Positions 8,018 to 15,279 of a stretch of DNA of 64,000 bases are shown piece after piece (position 1 is the stretch's first letter; each line of letters opens with the position of its first letter). The position numbers were made by a program, and so were the translations under genes. Source of the DNA: Metabacillus sediminilitoris. GTDB lineage: Bacteria > Bacillota > Bacilli > Bacillales > Bacillaceae. The notes beneath the pieces were generated by a model. That model was given only the letters and a program-made list of their open reading frames with translations. It was not told the DNA's origin and did no database searches. The stretch covers positions 4,941,501 through 5,005,500 of the forward strand of contig NZ_CP046266.1 in NCBI RefSeq assembly GCF_009720625.1, written 5' to 3'.

Positions 8018-8242
8018 TTGTATCTATATCAATTTTACTATATATTTCCTTTTAACAGGAAATATTTTCATTTCTGTTTTTCGACAGGATTTTACAATCT
8101 AAATATTGATCGGATCAATATTGGAATATTTGTAATTAATTCGATAGGCACAATAATAACAATGAGTATTCTAAATGTGAAAAAAGATAAAGGGTTTAAT
8201 AAATTTGAAGAGTCCATTATATTAGATGAACTTGTGGAGTAA
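8018..8242 (+). pseudogene. possible C-terminal fragment of a membrane protein
   Basis: The last 45 codons (from RINIGIFVINSIGTIITMS to ESIILDELVE) look like a membrane segment with a charged tail. The upstream part overlaps the promoter region of the gene at 7995 and has no ribosome site. A terminator, now split by the IS, lies about 45 bp downstream. This may be the tail of a lost gene. Weak evidence. Confidence 0.25.
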
Positions 8243-8336
8243 CTAATTTTAAAGATATAAATGAAGTATAGGAAGAATAAATAAAATCCCCTCTCATGAA
8301 CTGTGCCCCACATTACGGACAGTTTAAAAAAAGTGC

Positions 8337-9218
8337 CTATGCTGCTAATAAGTAACCCCGGTATTGTGCCGGGGTCATTTTCATTAAGCCCCATTGATAA
8401 CGGTAGTTGTTATAATCCTCTATTACTCTATCGATTTCTATTTTCACTTCAGATATACTTTCACACGTTTTAAACTCAGCCAAATCCTTGAAGTGGCCAA
8501 AGAATCCTTCCATTGGGGCATTGTCCCAACAATTCCCCTTGCGGGACATGGATTGTGTTAGTCCTAATTTCTTTACTTTCATCTGGAATTCAGGATGAGT
8601 ATAGTGAAACCCTTGATCTGAATGTAAGATTGCTTCCGGATGGAAGTAGCCATTTACTGCTTTTTCTAACTTTATCAGTGTCTTATGTACAATATCCATT
8701 TTCAAGGAAGTCGATAAATAATAAGCTAGGATTTCTTTCGTTGTTCCATCTTTAACGCAAGATAAATAAGCCTTCTGTCCATTACCATAATAAATATAGG
8801 TAATATCCGTAAGTAACACTTTCCCTGGCTCTTCCTGGCTAAATTCACGATTAAGGATATTGGGGCAGGTACGATGTTCCTGAGTCGCCCTTGTTATTTT
8901 TCGATAAGGATTTGTCCTTCTAATCTTGGCTACTAGATTATATTTAGCCATCAACCGTCTAATCTTCTTGTGGTTCATCACAGCTAAATAATCATTCTCC
9001 AAGAACATTTTGATTTGAAGGGCTCCAACCTTCTCCTTTTTACTTATAAAGATATGCCTAATTAGTTCTATATCTAATTCGTCCTTCTCTTCTCGAAGTT
9101 CCCGTGATAAGGCAGACTTTAGCCAGTCATAATAGCCACTACGACTTACACCTGCTAATTTGCATAGGTAGGTAACAGAACCCTTCAACTGGTGTTCCCT
9201 AATTGTCTTCTCAATCAA
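8337..9218 (-). CDS. IS3-family transposase OrfB (DDE integrase domain)
   Basis: This is the catalytic subunit of the IS. The 293-residue frame has an HTH_21 region near residues 40-80, then an rve integrase core with the DDE residues in order: LLTDITYIY, ILHSDQGFHY and NAPMEGFFGH. The listed start is a TTG. The functional protein is more likely the OrfAB fusion made by -1 frameshifting at 9284-9290, since the -1 frame is open from that heptamer into orfB. The length is normal for the family. Confidence 0.93.
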   Translation of the reverse strand: MIEKTIREHQLKGSVTYLCKLAGVSRSGYYDWLKSALSRELREEKDELDIELIRHIFISKKEKVGALQIKMFLENDYLAVMNHKKIRRLMAKYNLVAKIRRTNPYRKITRATQEHRTCPNILNREFSQEEPGKVLLTDITYIYYGNGQKAYLSCVKDGTTKEILAYYLSTSLKMDIVHKTLIKLEKAVNGYFHPEAILHSDQGFHYTHPEFQMKVKKLGLTQSMSRKGNCWDNAPMEGFFGHFKDLAEFKTCESISEVKIEIDRVIEDYNNYRYQWGLMKMTPAQYRGYLLAA

Positions 9219-9238
9219 ATAAAACGTTTCAGCCTTTG

Positions 9239-9667
9239 TTAATATCTTTTCTTCTTCAACGCCTGCCTTTCTAATTCTTCTAGCTTTTTTAAAAAATCAT
9301 TCTCAGCCTCTAGGAATTTAATCCGAGCTTCTGCCTTCTTAAGTTGTTCCTCTACAGAAAGGGATTTTGAGGATGGTCTCCCTGTACTTCCCTTACCACG
9401 ACGTTCCGTAAGGAACCCTTCCTCACCAAAACGATCATAGGTTTCCCTCCATCTTTGGAGACAACGTTTAGGTTGCTTTTTGCCAATAATCTCTAATTCA
9501 AATCCATTTTCAATAAAGATCTGAGAAGGTAACTTCCCTTGTTTATATTCCTGTACTGCTTTTATCTTAAAATCAGGACTGTAGGTGATTGTCCGTTCTG
9601 AAACACTTACTATATTTGGATTTTTTTCTAATTCCTTAATTTGAAAATCTGTATATAAATTCCTCAT
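9239..9667 (-). CDS. IS3-family OrfA (helix-turn-helix and leucine zipper)
   Basis: The 142-residue protein starting MRNLYTDF binds the IS ends. The helix-turn-helix region lies at about residues 28-75 (KAVQEYKQGK.., then RWRETYDRFGEEGF), followed by the basic segment RRGKGSTGRP and a C-terminal coiled coil (EEQLKKAEARIKFLEAENDF). The ATG at 9667 has GGGGGA upstream. A longer frame extends to 9793 but crosses the right terminal repeat, so it was not used. The slippery A-AAA-AAG lies in phase near its 3' end. Confidence 0.88.
   Translation of the reverse strand: MRNLYTDFQIKELEKNPNIVSVSERTITYSPDFKIKAVQEYKQGKLPSQIFIENGFELEIIGKKQPKRCLQRWRETYDRFGEEGFLTERRGKGSTGRPSSKSLSVEEQLKKAEARIKFLEAENDFLKKLEELERQALKKKRY
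9284..9290 (-). promoter_or_regulatory. -1 frameshift heptamer between orfA and orfB
   Basis: A-AAA-AAG is in phase with orfA (codon boundary checked from 9667). The -1 frame then stays open into orfB. This is the usual IS3-family signal. Confidence 0.8.
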
Positions 9668-9789
9668 TAAGATAATCCCCCGTTCATATTCATTAAGTTT
9701 ATTATAAACGGGATTTTTTTGAGAGGTACAAAAAACCCCGAATATGGGGCACCTTTTATAGTGGTGTCCGTTATTCGGGGTATAGTTCA

Positions 9790-9810
9790 TCATTTGGAGA
9801 AGGGCTTTTT
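9790..9810. terminator. right half of a terminator split by the IS
   Basis: GGAGAAGGGCTTTTT here pairs with CCCCTCTC at 8288-8295 on the other side of the IS. Removing the IS and one TCA restores a hairpin with an ATTT loop and a T-run on both strands. Confidence 0.75.
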
Positions 9811-9880
9811 GTTATTTCAAGAAAGTGTGTTACCCGTTGGAAAGGTACACCCTTTAGTAAGAACAAAAGGTTTATACCAT

Positions 9881-10555
9881 TTAAAACATCTGATTCCAAG
9901 TTTTAGGTCCAACAATCCCATCTACTTTAACTCCTATTACCTCTTGAATATTCTTTACATTACTACCGGTTGATCCCTTTTTAATAATATATCCAGGATA
10001 GCCAAACTCTTTAACACTATCGTTACTATTAATACCTAATTTTTGCAAAGTAACAGGACCTACTATACCATCAACAAGAATTCCTTGCTGTTTTTGAAAA
10101 GCTCTAACAGCTTTCTCTGTCTCTTCTCCAAAAACACCATCACTACCATACCGTGGTAAACCAAATCTTTTAGAGTTTAGTTGTCTTTGCACCTTTTTAA
10201 CCTGTTCACCACTATCACCAAAATCAATAAACTTACTATTATTTACACTAGATTCCTTTCCATTATCTCTTACATAGCCTGAATCATTTTTATAATATTC
10301 AGGGACTTTTCCACCGCTATCTAAGTAACGGATATATACACTCTTTACAACTTCTTTTTCGAACGTAAGAGACACAAAGTATTTTAACCTACCATTTTTT
10401 ATTCCATTAATATCGATTGCATCTTCATTTGGACTATTAAACTCATAACCTTCAACTTTCCCAATTTCAAATCTCCATAATTCATGACCATCAATATGAT
10501 CAATCCCCTCTTTATACTCATTACCTAATATTTGTTTAACTTGTGATTTTGACAT
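9881..10555 (-). CDS. peptidoglycan-binding protein, 5' truncated
   Basis: A 224-codon frame. Residues 1-90 (MSKSQVKQILG.., then GHELWRFEIG) look like a SmpA/BamE-type beta-alpha domain. Two PG_binding_1 repeats follow (about 110-172, GEQVKKVQRQLN.. to GIVGPVTLQKLG, and 187-224, GSTGSNVKNIQE.. to GIVGPKTW). There is no ribosome site at the ATG. An upstream stop (TAA) is only 8 codons away, with in-frame KTLVTG before the Met, so the natural N-terminus, probably with a signal peptide, has been lost. It may be a cell-wall-binding remnant of the phage lysis module next to xhlA. Confidence 0.7.
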   Translation of the reverse strand: MSKSQVKQILGNEYKEGIDHIDGHELWRFEIGKVEGYEFNSPNEDAIDINGIKNGRLKYFVSLTFEKEVVKSVYIRYLDSGGKVPEYYKNDSGYVRDNGKESSVNNSKFIDFGDSGEQVKKVQRQLNSKRFGLPRYGSDGVFGEETEKAVRAFQKQQGILVDGIVGPVTLQKLGINSNDSVKEFGYPGYIIKKGSTGSNVKNIQEVIGVKVDGIVGPKTWNQMF

Positions 10556-10614
10556 TCCAGTAACTAAAGTTTTTCTTTAAATATTCTAGATTAATATTTA
10601 CATTTACTTGCGAA

Positions 10615-10871
10615 CTAGATGTTGCCGCATACGATTGCTCCGACGATTACTCCGGTGCTAATCGCTGTAATTCTTGCGTCAATAATAGTGCGTTTGATCC
10701 AAGTAGTGTTATCATCTATTTTATTTAACTTCTCATTCATCGAAATGATTTGTTGATCGTGCCGATCTGAAGTCCTTTCAAGTGTGGAGACGCTTTGTCC
10801 AAGTTTTTCACATCAGCTTTTAATTCAGCAATTGTATTTATTTTCTGTTGTACCTCCGTAGCCTGTAACAT
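10615..10871 (-). pseudogene. xhlA: frameshifted phage XhlA (hemolysin XhlA) gene
   Basis: GGGGGAGAG precedes the ATG at 10871. Frame 0 reads MLQATEVQQKINTIAELKAD then stops early. One missing base after NLDK restores VSTLERTSDRHDQQI.. and DDNTTWIKRTI, then the membrane segment TAISTGVIVGAIV. The pattern (N-terminal coiled coil, DNTTWIKR, C-terminal transmembrane helix) is that of XhlA, a membrane-associated part of the PBSX-type lysis cassette. The end is also shortened, with a stop just after the membrane segment. The gene is broken. Confidence 0.8.
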
Positions 10872-11027
10872 TGCTCTCTCCCCCTTTATATATATATATT
10901 TTTTTAGATCACCTCCATGAAGGCAAAATAAAAAGCCCTCTATGATGAGGACTAAAAGAAAATGATATTTTTTATGTGCTTGCTTCTTTCGTTCTTCAGA
11001 TATTACTCAATTCACAACTTACCTTTA

Positions 11028-11477
11028 TTAATCACAAAAAACCTTCACAACTGCCTTTTTAACTTGTTGAGGTTCCTGAACACATAGTGTTGGCATATGG
11101 GCATCTTCAGGTGAAAAGATAGTAAAACTCCCTTGATTTACCATTAATAGATCGCCATTGCCATCAAGAAACATTATATCTTTTTCTTTATGTTTTTCTA
11201 CTACTTTCAATCCATCTACATTCGCATAACCCATGTACTCTTTTCCACTAATCATAAATTGAATATCAGTGTATTTATAGTGAGCTTCCCAACGTCCTTG
11301 TTCAGTATGAATAGTCTCATATTCTTGAATTAAAACAAAAATGTTATCTTCCTCAATTTCGTATTTACCAGGTGTTAATGAATTCAAGTCATTATCAATA
11401 AGAAATTGAAGTCCTTTTTTTATACGAGGATGAAGGCCATAATATAATTCAGCATTTGAAAGTTTATCGATTATCAA
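11028..11477 (-). CDS. YhcH/YjgK/YiaL family sugar anomerase-like protein (NanQ/EbgC)
   Basis: A 149-residue DUF386 cupin-type protein. Members such as NanQ interconvert anomers of N-acetylneuraminate, and EbgC belongs to the same fold. The diagnostic features are GKYEIEEDNIFVLIQEYET, WEAHYKYTDIQFMISG (metal-site His and the paired acidic residue) and the C-terminal FSPEDAHMPTL. The start is a TTG with GGGGGATAACT upstream. It is the only clearly intact metabolic gene in the island. No other sialic acid or galactoside gene is near, so its substrate cannot be inferred. Confidence 0.85.
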   Translation of the reverse strand: MIIDKLSNAELYYGLHPRIKKGLQFLIDNDLNSLTPGKYEIEEDNIFVLIQEYETIHTEQGRWEAHYKYTDIQFMISGKEYMGYANVDGLKVVEKHKEKDIMFLDGNGDLLMVNQGSFTIFSPEDAHMPTLCVQEPQQVKKAVVKVFCD

Positions 11478-11637
11478 AGTTATCCCCCATTAAATTCAAA
11501 ATAAAATCAATTATTAATTATAAGGTATAACAAATTTGTTTACCATTTTATGAGGTTAATTTATGTGGCATTTTTCTACGATTGTTTATTAATCAAGTTA
11601 AAAAAGAGCCATTTAATTGATGAATCTTATTAAATAA

Positions 11638-12152
11638 TTATTCCCTTTTTATTATTAATTCTCTTGTTTTCTTGCCTACAGTTGAATCAACTTTCTCGAC
11701 TTCACTATTCAGTAGCAAGTGCAATTTTAGTACTTTATTTGGTGTTATTTTACCTTTTCCGTGAATCAATTTATACATTCTAGGTCCAATTATTGAATCA
11801 AAATCTAATACCATTGCTTCCTCATTTGGTAAGTAGGTAACTTGTGGAATATTTTCAGGAGTTTTCACTGTCATTTTGTTTTCGTCTCTACCTCTTTGAA
11901 ATAATATTAGTTCATTGTTTTTATCAATGCCACCTAATATAAACATAGAATCCAAATGCTTATTTTGTTCGTTATACATTATATCTTGAAGCAAATTTGA
12001 AATTTCATGTAAGTCATTTGGTCTTGCCTATATGGCACAGCTCCAAGCATTCTTGTAAAAACTCCGTATGATCCTCCAAAAACATTAAATTTATTAGTAT
12101 CAAATCCTCTTTTATTATTTTTGTCAATTAAATAGTGTATGGAAATATTATA
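11638..12152 (-). pseudogene. unrecognised gene, frameshifted and lacking its start
   Basis: The longest piece (11638-11994) encodes 118 residues ending TVGKKTRELIIKRE. Upstream in another frame the sequence reads DKNNKRGFDTNKFNVFGGSY.. and FTRMLGAVPYRQDQMTYMKF. A single frameshift near 11995-12000 would join them. An in-frame stop at 12153-12155 with no start codon shows that the 5' end is missing. I do not recognise the family. Confidence 0.5.
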
Positions 12153-12228
12153 CTAAATGTTGTATTAGTTTTTATTTCTTATAATAAATTTTCTTATCCA
12201 TAAAAAAACATGCACTTATCGAACTTAA

Positions 12229-12251
12229 GGTTTGCAAAATGTTTGCAAACC
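12229..12251. other. paired TTTGCAAA motifs forming an inverted repeat at the right island end
   Basis: An 11-bp perfect inverted repeat (AGGTTTGCAAA, ATG, TTTGCAAACCT) lies next to the right attachment repeat. It mirrors the pair at 6366-6387. Possible recombinase arm sites, or a terminator, since CTTTTT follows on the plus strand. Confidence 0.35.
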
Positions 12252-12258
12252 TCTTTTT

Positions 12259-12367
12259 CACAAAAAAATAGCAAGGATCTGAGATCAACTCAGACCCTTG
12301 CTATTTTTGACTTCTATGACGCGCTCGGAGGGATTCGAACCCCCGGCAGACGTGGTACCGGAAACCA
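12259..12367 (-). repeat. right attachment repeat (functional tRNA 3' half and terminator)
   Basis: Direct-repeat partner of 6143-6251, identical over 12296-12367. It contains the tRNA terminator (stem ATAGCAAGG with CCTTGCTAT, T-runs on both strands). Confidence 0.85.
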
Positions 12368-12395
12368 CCGCTCTATCCAACTGAGCTACGAGCGC
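12320..12395 (-). tRNA. tRNA-Arg(CCG)
   Basis: On the minus strand the 7-bp acceptor GCGCTCG/CGAGCGC, D-stem GCTC/GAGC, anticodon stem GTGGT/ACCAC with loop TTCCGGT (anticodon CCG, codon CGG), T-stem and TTCGAAT loop all fold correctly, with discriminator G. CCA is not encoded. A bidirectional terminator follows. The 3' half comes from the inserted island. Confidence 0.95.
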
Positions 12396-12591
12396 AAATA
12401 TAACACCAGTAACGAAAATTATACGGGAACTTTCCGGTAATTTCAACTGTCTTTTTAAACCAACTTATTTTTTGCTTCGTAAGCATGGCCGTTTGAAACA
12501 TGGAAAATTTGGGAAACATGAATACATGTTATGCGTAAACGGAACATAGAATGGTATAGACAAAGTTCGTGAAGGTTCTTCAGTCTTTTCG

Positions 12592-12608
12592 TTTGACCTT
12601 TATTGACC
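12592..12608 (+). promoter_or_regulatory. CtsR box upstream of clpP
   Basis: TTTGACC-TTT-ATTGACC is a direct heptad repeat matching the CtsR consensus (RGTCAAA-NAN-RGTCAAA on the other strand) with one change. It overlaps a possible -35 TTGACC, with TACATA 18 bp further on. Confidence 0.75.
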
Positions 12609-12732
12609 TTAGTTGTATGATGGAACTACATAAAGAATTACTTATTTATGCTTAACACTGTACTTAAGGATTACATAAAAATCACTATATATCCTTAGTA
12701 CAATCTTTCTTATTACGAAGGAGGAATAGAAA

Positions 12733-13332
12733 ATGAATTTAATCCCTACAGTTATTGAACAAACAAACCGTGGTGAGCGTGCTTACGACATTTACTCCCG
12801 TCTTTTAAAAGACCGTATTATTATGCTTGGTAGTGGTATTGATGATAATGTGGCAAACTCAATCGTATCACAGCTATTATTCTTAGAAGCGGAAGATCCA
12901 GAAAAAGATATTTCAATCTATATTAACAGCCCTGGTGGATCGATTACAGCTGGTATGGCGATTTACGATACAATGCAATTTATTAAACCACAAGTTTCAA
13001 CTATTTGTATCGGTATGGCTGCTTCTATGGGTGCATTCCTACTTGCTGCTGGTGAAAAAGGGAAACGCTATGCCCTTCCTAACAGTGAAGTCATGATTCA
13101 CCAACCACTTGGCGGAGCACAAGGTCAAGCGACTGAAATCGAAATCGCTGCTAAGCGTATTCTTTTCTTACGTGACAAATTAAACCAAATTTTATCTGAG
13201 CGTACTGGCCAGCCTCTAGATGTGATCGAGCGTGATACAGAGCGTGATAACTTTATGACAGCAAGCCGTGCATTAGAGTATGGCTTAGTTGATAAAGTGT
13301 TAGATCGCAATGTACTTGATAGCAAAAAGTAA
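12733..13332 (+). CDS. clpP: ATP-dependent Clp protease proteolytic subunit
   Basis: ClpP is a self-compartmentalised serine protease that works with ClpC, ClpX or ClpE in cytoplasmic protein turnover. The protein has 199 residues. The catalytic triad is visible as S98 (GMAASMGAF), H123 (MIHQPLGG) and D172. An AAGGAGG site stands just before the ATG. The CtsR box at 12592 implies heat and protein-stress control. It is a monocistronic unit ending at a strong terminator, and is one of the few plus-strand genes here. Confidence 0.98.
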   Translation: MNLIPTVIEQTNRGERAYDIYSRLLKDRIIMLGSGIDDNVANSIVSQLLFLEAEDPEKDISIYINSPGGSITAGMAIYDTMQFIKPQVSTICIGMAASMGAFLLAAGEKGKRYALPNSEVMIHQPLGGAQGQATEIEIAAKRILFLRDKLNQILSERTGQPLDVIERDTERDNFMTASRALEYGLVDKVLDRNVLDSKK

Positions 13333-13407
13333 TTTTGGAAAGAATCTAGCTTTTTTTAGGTATCGGGTTGTCATACTTGGTGCTAATATGAAAAGCACAT
13401 CATGATT

Positions 13408-13446
13408 TAAAGCGTGAATTCATACTAGAATTCACGCTTTTTTTTT
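13408..13446 (+). terminator. clpP terminator
   Basis: The 13-bp stem AAAGCGTGAATTC/GAATTCACGCTTT has a 6-base loop and a run of nine T residues. Confidence 0.92.
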
Positions 13447-13448
13447 CA

Positions 13449-13910
13449 AATAAAATTAGCGTTATATAATCTTGATGAGGGGCCTTGACCGCTTTAATTT
13501 CTTTCAAAAAGTCCTTCATAAACTCGATGAAGGACCTTTTCCGCTTTATTTTCTTTTAAAAGGTCCTTCATAAACTCGATGAGAGACCTTTTCCGCTTTA
13601 TTTTCTTTCAAAAGGTCCTTCATAAACTCGATGAGAGACCTTTTTCGCTTTATTTTCTTTCAAAAAGTTCTTCATAAACTCGATGAAGGACCTTTTCCGC
13701 TTTATTTTCTTTCAAAAAGTCCTTCATAAACTCGATGAAGGACCTTTTCCACTTTATTTTCTTTCAAAAGGTCCTTCATAAACTCGATGAAGGACCTTTT
13801 CCACTTTATTTTCTTTCAAAAAGTCCTTCATAAACTCGATGAAGGACTTTCCCCACTTTATTTCCATTCAATAGATCCTTCATAACTTTGATGAAACTCT
13901 TATTTTCGTG
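13449..13910. repeat. tandem array of 52-bp units, each a palindromic hairpin
   Basis: Seven well-kept units start at 13501, 13553, 13605, 13657, 13709, 13761 and 13813, with decayed units on both sides. Each holds AAAAGGTCCTTCAT, a 7-base AAACTCG centre and ATGAAGGACCTTTT, so a 14-bp stem forms, and the units are joined by a T-rich linker CTTTATTTTCTTTC. No open frame or spacer diversity is present. It lies between the convergent clpP and crh terminators. Confidence 0.9.
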
Positions 13911-13971
13911 TTAGCTACCTTTTTGTCCTTGATCTTTTTTATTATCCTTTATCTGTACAATAATATCTGTT

Positions 13972-14008
13972 AAAAAAGCACACCGCTTAATGTAAAAGCG
14001 GTGTGCTT
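13972..14008 (-). terminator. crh operon terminator
   Basis: GCACACCGCTT/AAGCGGTGTGC stem followed on the minus strand by TTTTTT. Confidence 0.9.
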
Positions 14009-14014
14009 ATCTAT

Positions 14015-14272
14015 TTATCCTTCTTGTTGCACATAAGCTGCTAACGTTTCAACTGCTTCTTGTTCGTCATTGCCTTCAGCAATAAGAGTAATTTCAGATC
14101 CAGAGCTGACCGCTAAGCTCATAAGACCCATAATACTTTTTGCATTAACTTTTTTACCATCTTTCTCTAGGAAAACATCTGATGAAAAACGGTTTGCTTC
14201 TTGCACAAATAATGCGGCTGGGCGAGCTTGTAATCCCGTTTTCAGGTAAACTTCAACTTTCTTTTCAATCAT
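14015..14272 (-). CDS. crh: catabolite repression HPr-like protein Crh
   Basis: Crh is an HPr paralogue used for regulation only. HPr kinase phosphorylates it on Ser46 and the product is a CcpA cofactor. In this 85-residue protein position 15 is Gln (KTGLQARPAA) instead of the PTS phosphorylation His, and Ser46 is kept in AKSIMGLMSL. Those two residues separate it from HPr. It is the last gene of the yvcI-rapZ-yvcK-whiA-crh cluster, 27 bp after whiA, with a terminator behind. The matching kinase gene hprK is at 32146-33081. Confidence 0.97.
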   Translation of the reverse strand: MIEKKVEVYLKTGLQARPAALFVQEANRFSSDVFLEKDGKKVNAKSIMGLMSLAVSSGSEITLIAEGNDEQEAVETLAAYVQQEG

Positions 14273-14299
14273 ATTTATCTCCTCTTCTCTTCTTTATAT

Positions 14300-15250
14300 T
14301 TATTTTAATGATAGCGGTTGGCCTGATCTTAGTTGGTCAGCAATTTGGTCTAATTTGCGCAAGCGATGGTTAATACCAGATTTGCTAATTGTTCCGCTTG
14401 ATACCATTTCACCAAGTTCTTTTAATGTGACATCTTGATATTCGACTCGCAGCTTTGCAATTTCCCGAAGCTTTTCAGGTAATGCTTCTAAGCCGATTCT
14501 ATCATCGATGAAGCGAATATTTTCAACCTGCCTTAATGCTGCGCCAATTGTTTTATTAAGATTAGCTGTTTCGCAGTTCACTAAGCGATTGACAGAGTTC
14601 CTCATGTCACGGACAATTCTTACATCCTCAAATCGTAGCAATGCTTGATGTGCACCTATGACATTTAATAACTCTGTTATTTTTTCTGCTTCTTTGAGAT
14701 ACGTAATAAAGCCTTTTTTTCGTTCTAATGTTTTACTATTTAAATCAAATGTATTCATTAACTCGCATAAAGAATCATTATGTTCTTTATAAAGCGAGAA
14801 AATTTCAAGATGGTATGAGGATGTTTCAGGGTTATTAACAGAACCGCCAGCAAGAAAAGCACCACGAATATACGAACGCTTGCAGCATTTCTTTTTTACC
14901 AGCTTTTCTGATATCCTTCTAACAAATGTGAACCCTTCCTCGATAATATTTAAATCCTCTAATATGGCTTTCGCCTTTTCGATTAGACGAACAATATACA
15001 CATTGTTCTTTTTTAATCGCATTTTTTTACGAACAAGCAATTCGACTGATACATCATATTGCTTTTTTAACAATGTATAAATACGCCTTGCAATGGCGGC
15101 ATTCTCCGTTTGAATATCAATCATAATCATACGGTTCGAAAATGAAAGTGAACCATTCATGCGTATGAGGGCAGATAATTCAGATTTTACACAGCAAGGT
15201 TTTACTTCCAGGTTTGTTAATTCCTTTTTTGTTTCAGATGCAAATGACAA
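14300..15250 (-). CDS. whiA: DNA-binding protein WhiA
   Basis: WhiA combines an N-terminal LAGLIDADG-like domain with a C-terminal helix-turn-helix. In Bacillus it affects division and chromosome segregation rather than acting mainly as a transcription factor. The sequence from [15 protein letters not shown] to the C-terminal [19 protein letters not shown] matches the family throughout. The TTG at 15250 gives 316 residues, the B. subtilis length, and has GGGGGTGCAGAGA in front. An ATG five codons earlier (15265) lacks such a site. yvcK ends 30 bp upstream and crh follows. Confidence 0.95.
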   Translation of the reverse strand: MSFASETKKELTNLEVKPCCVKSELSALIRMNGSLSFSNRMIMIDIQTENAAIARRIYTLLKKQYDVSVELLVRKKMRLKKNNVYIVRLIEKAKAILEDLNIIEEGFTFVRRISEKLVKKKCCKRSYIRGAFLAGGSVNNPETSSYHLEIFSLYKEHNDSLCELMNTFDLNSKTLERKKGFITYLKEAEKITELLNVIGAHQALLRFEDVRIVRDMRNSVNRLVNCETANLNKTIGAALRQVENIRFIDDRIGLEALPEKLREIAKLRVEYQDVTLKELGEMVSSGTISKSGINHRLRKLDQIADQLRSGQPLSLK

Positions 15251-15279
15251 TCTCTGCACCCCCATTCTTAGCCATGCAC

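Larger units (their letters stand above)
8297..9789 (-). mobile_element. complete IS3-family (IS150-group) insertion sequence
   Basis: 1493 bp, with imperfect terminal inverted repeats beginning TGAACT, sharing CCCC and ACGGACA, and differing at about one position in five. The 3-bp direct repeat TCA (8294-8296 and 9790-9792) is the target duplication. It carries orfA and orfB on the minus strand, with a slippery heptamer. Both frames are open, so it may be active. It sits inside a terminator hairpin. Confidence 0.92.
6252..12367. mobile_element. decayed tRNA-Arg-integrated island (prophage remnant)
   Basis: About 6.1 kb lies between two copies of the tRNA-Arg 3' half. Contents: a frameshifted small basic protein, a decayed coding fragment, a secreted Ig-like protein, a complete IS3-family element, a 5'-truncated peptidoglycan-binding protein, a frameshifted xhlA, a NanQ-like gene and a frameshifted unknown gene. 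No integrase is recognisable. The lysis-type genes and the tRNA target fit a phage or satellite that has lost its core. The tRNA rebuilt at the right end is intact. Confidence 0.75.

Noticed and set aside
12210..12440. 76-codon plus-strand frame
   Set aside because: It runs antisense through the tRNA-Arg gene and its terminator.
13449..13910. Possible CRISPR array
   Set aside because: The units are continuous, with no unique spacers between repeats, no cas genes are near, and the linkers are the same in every unit.
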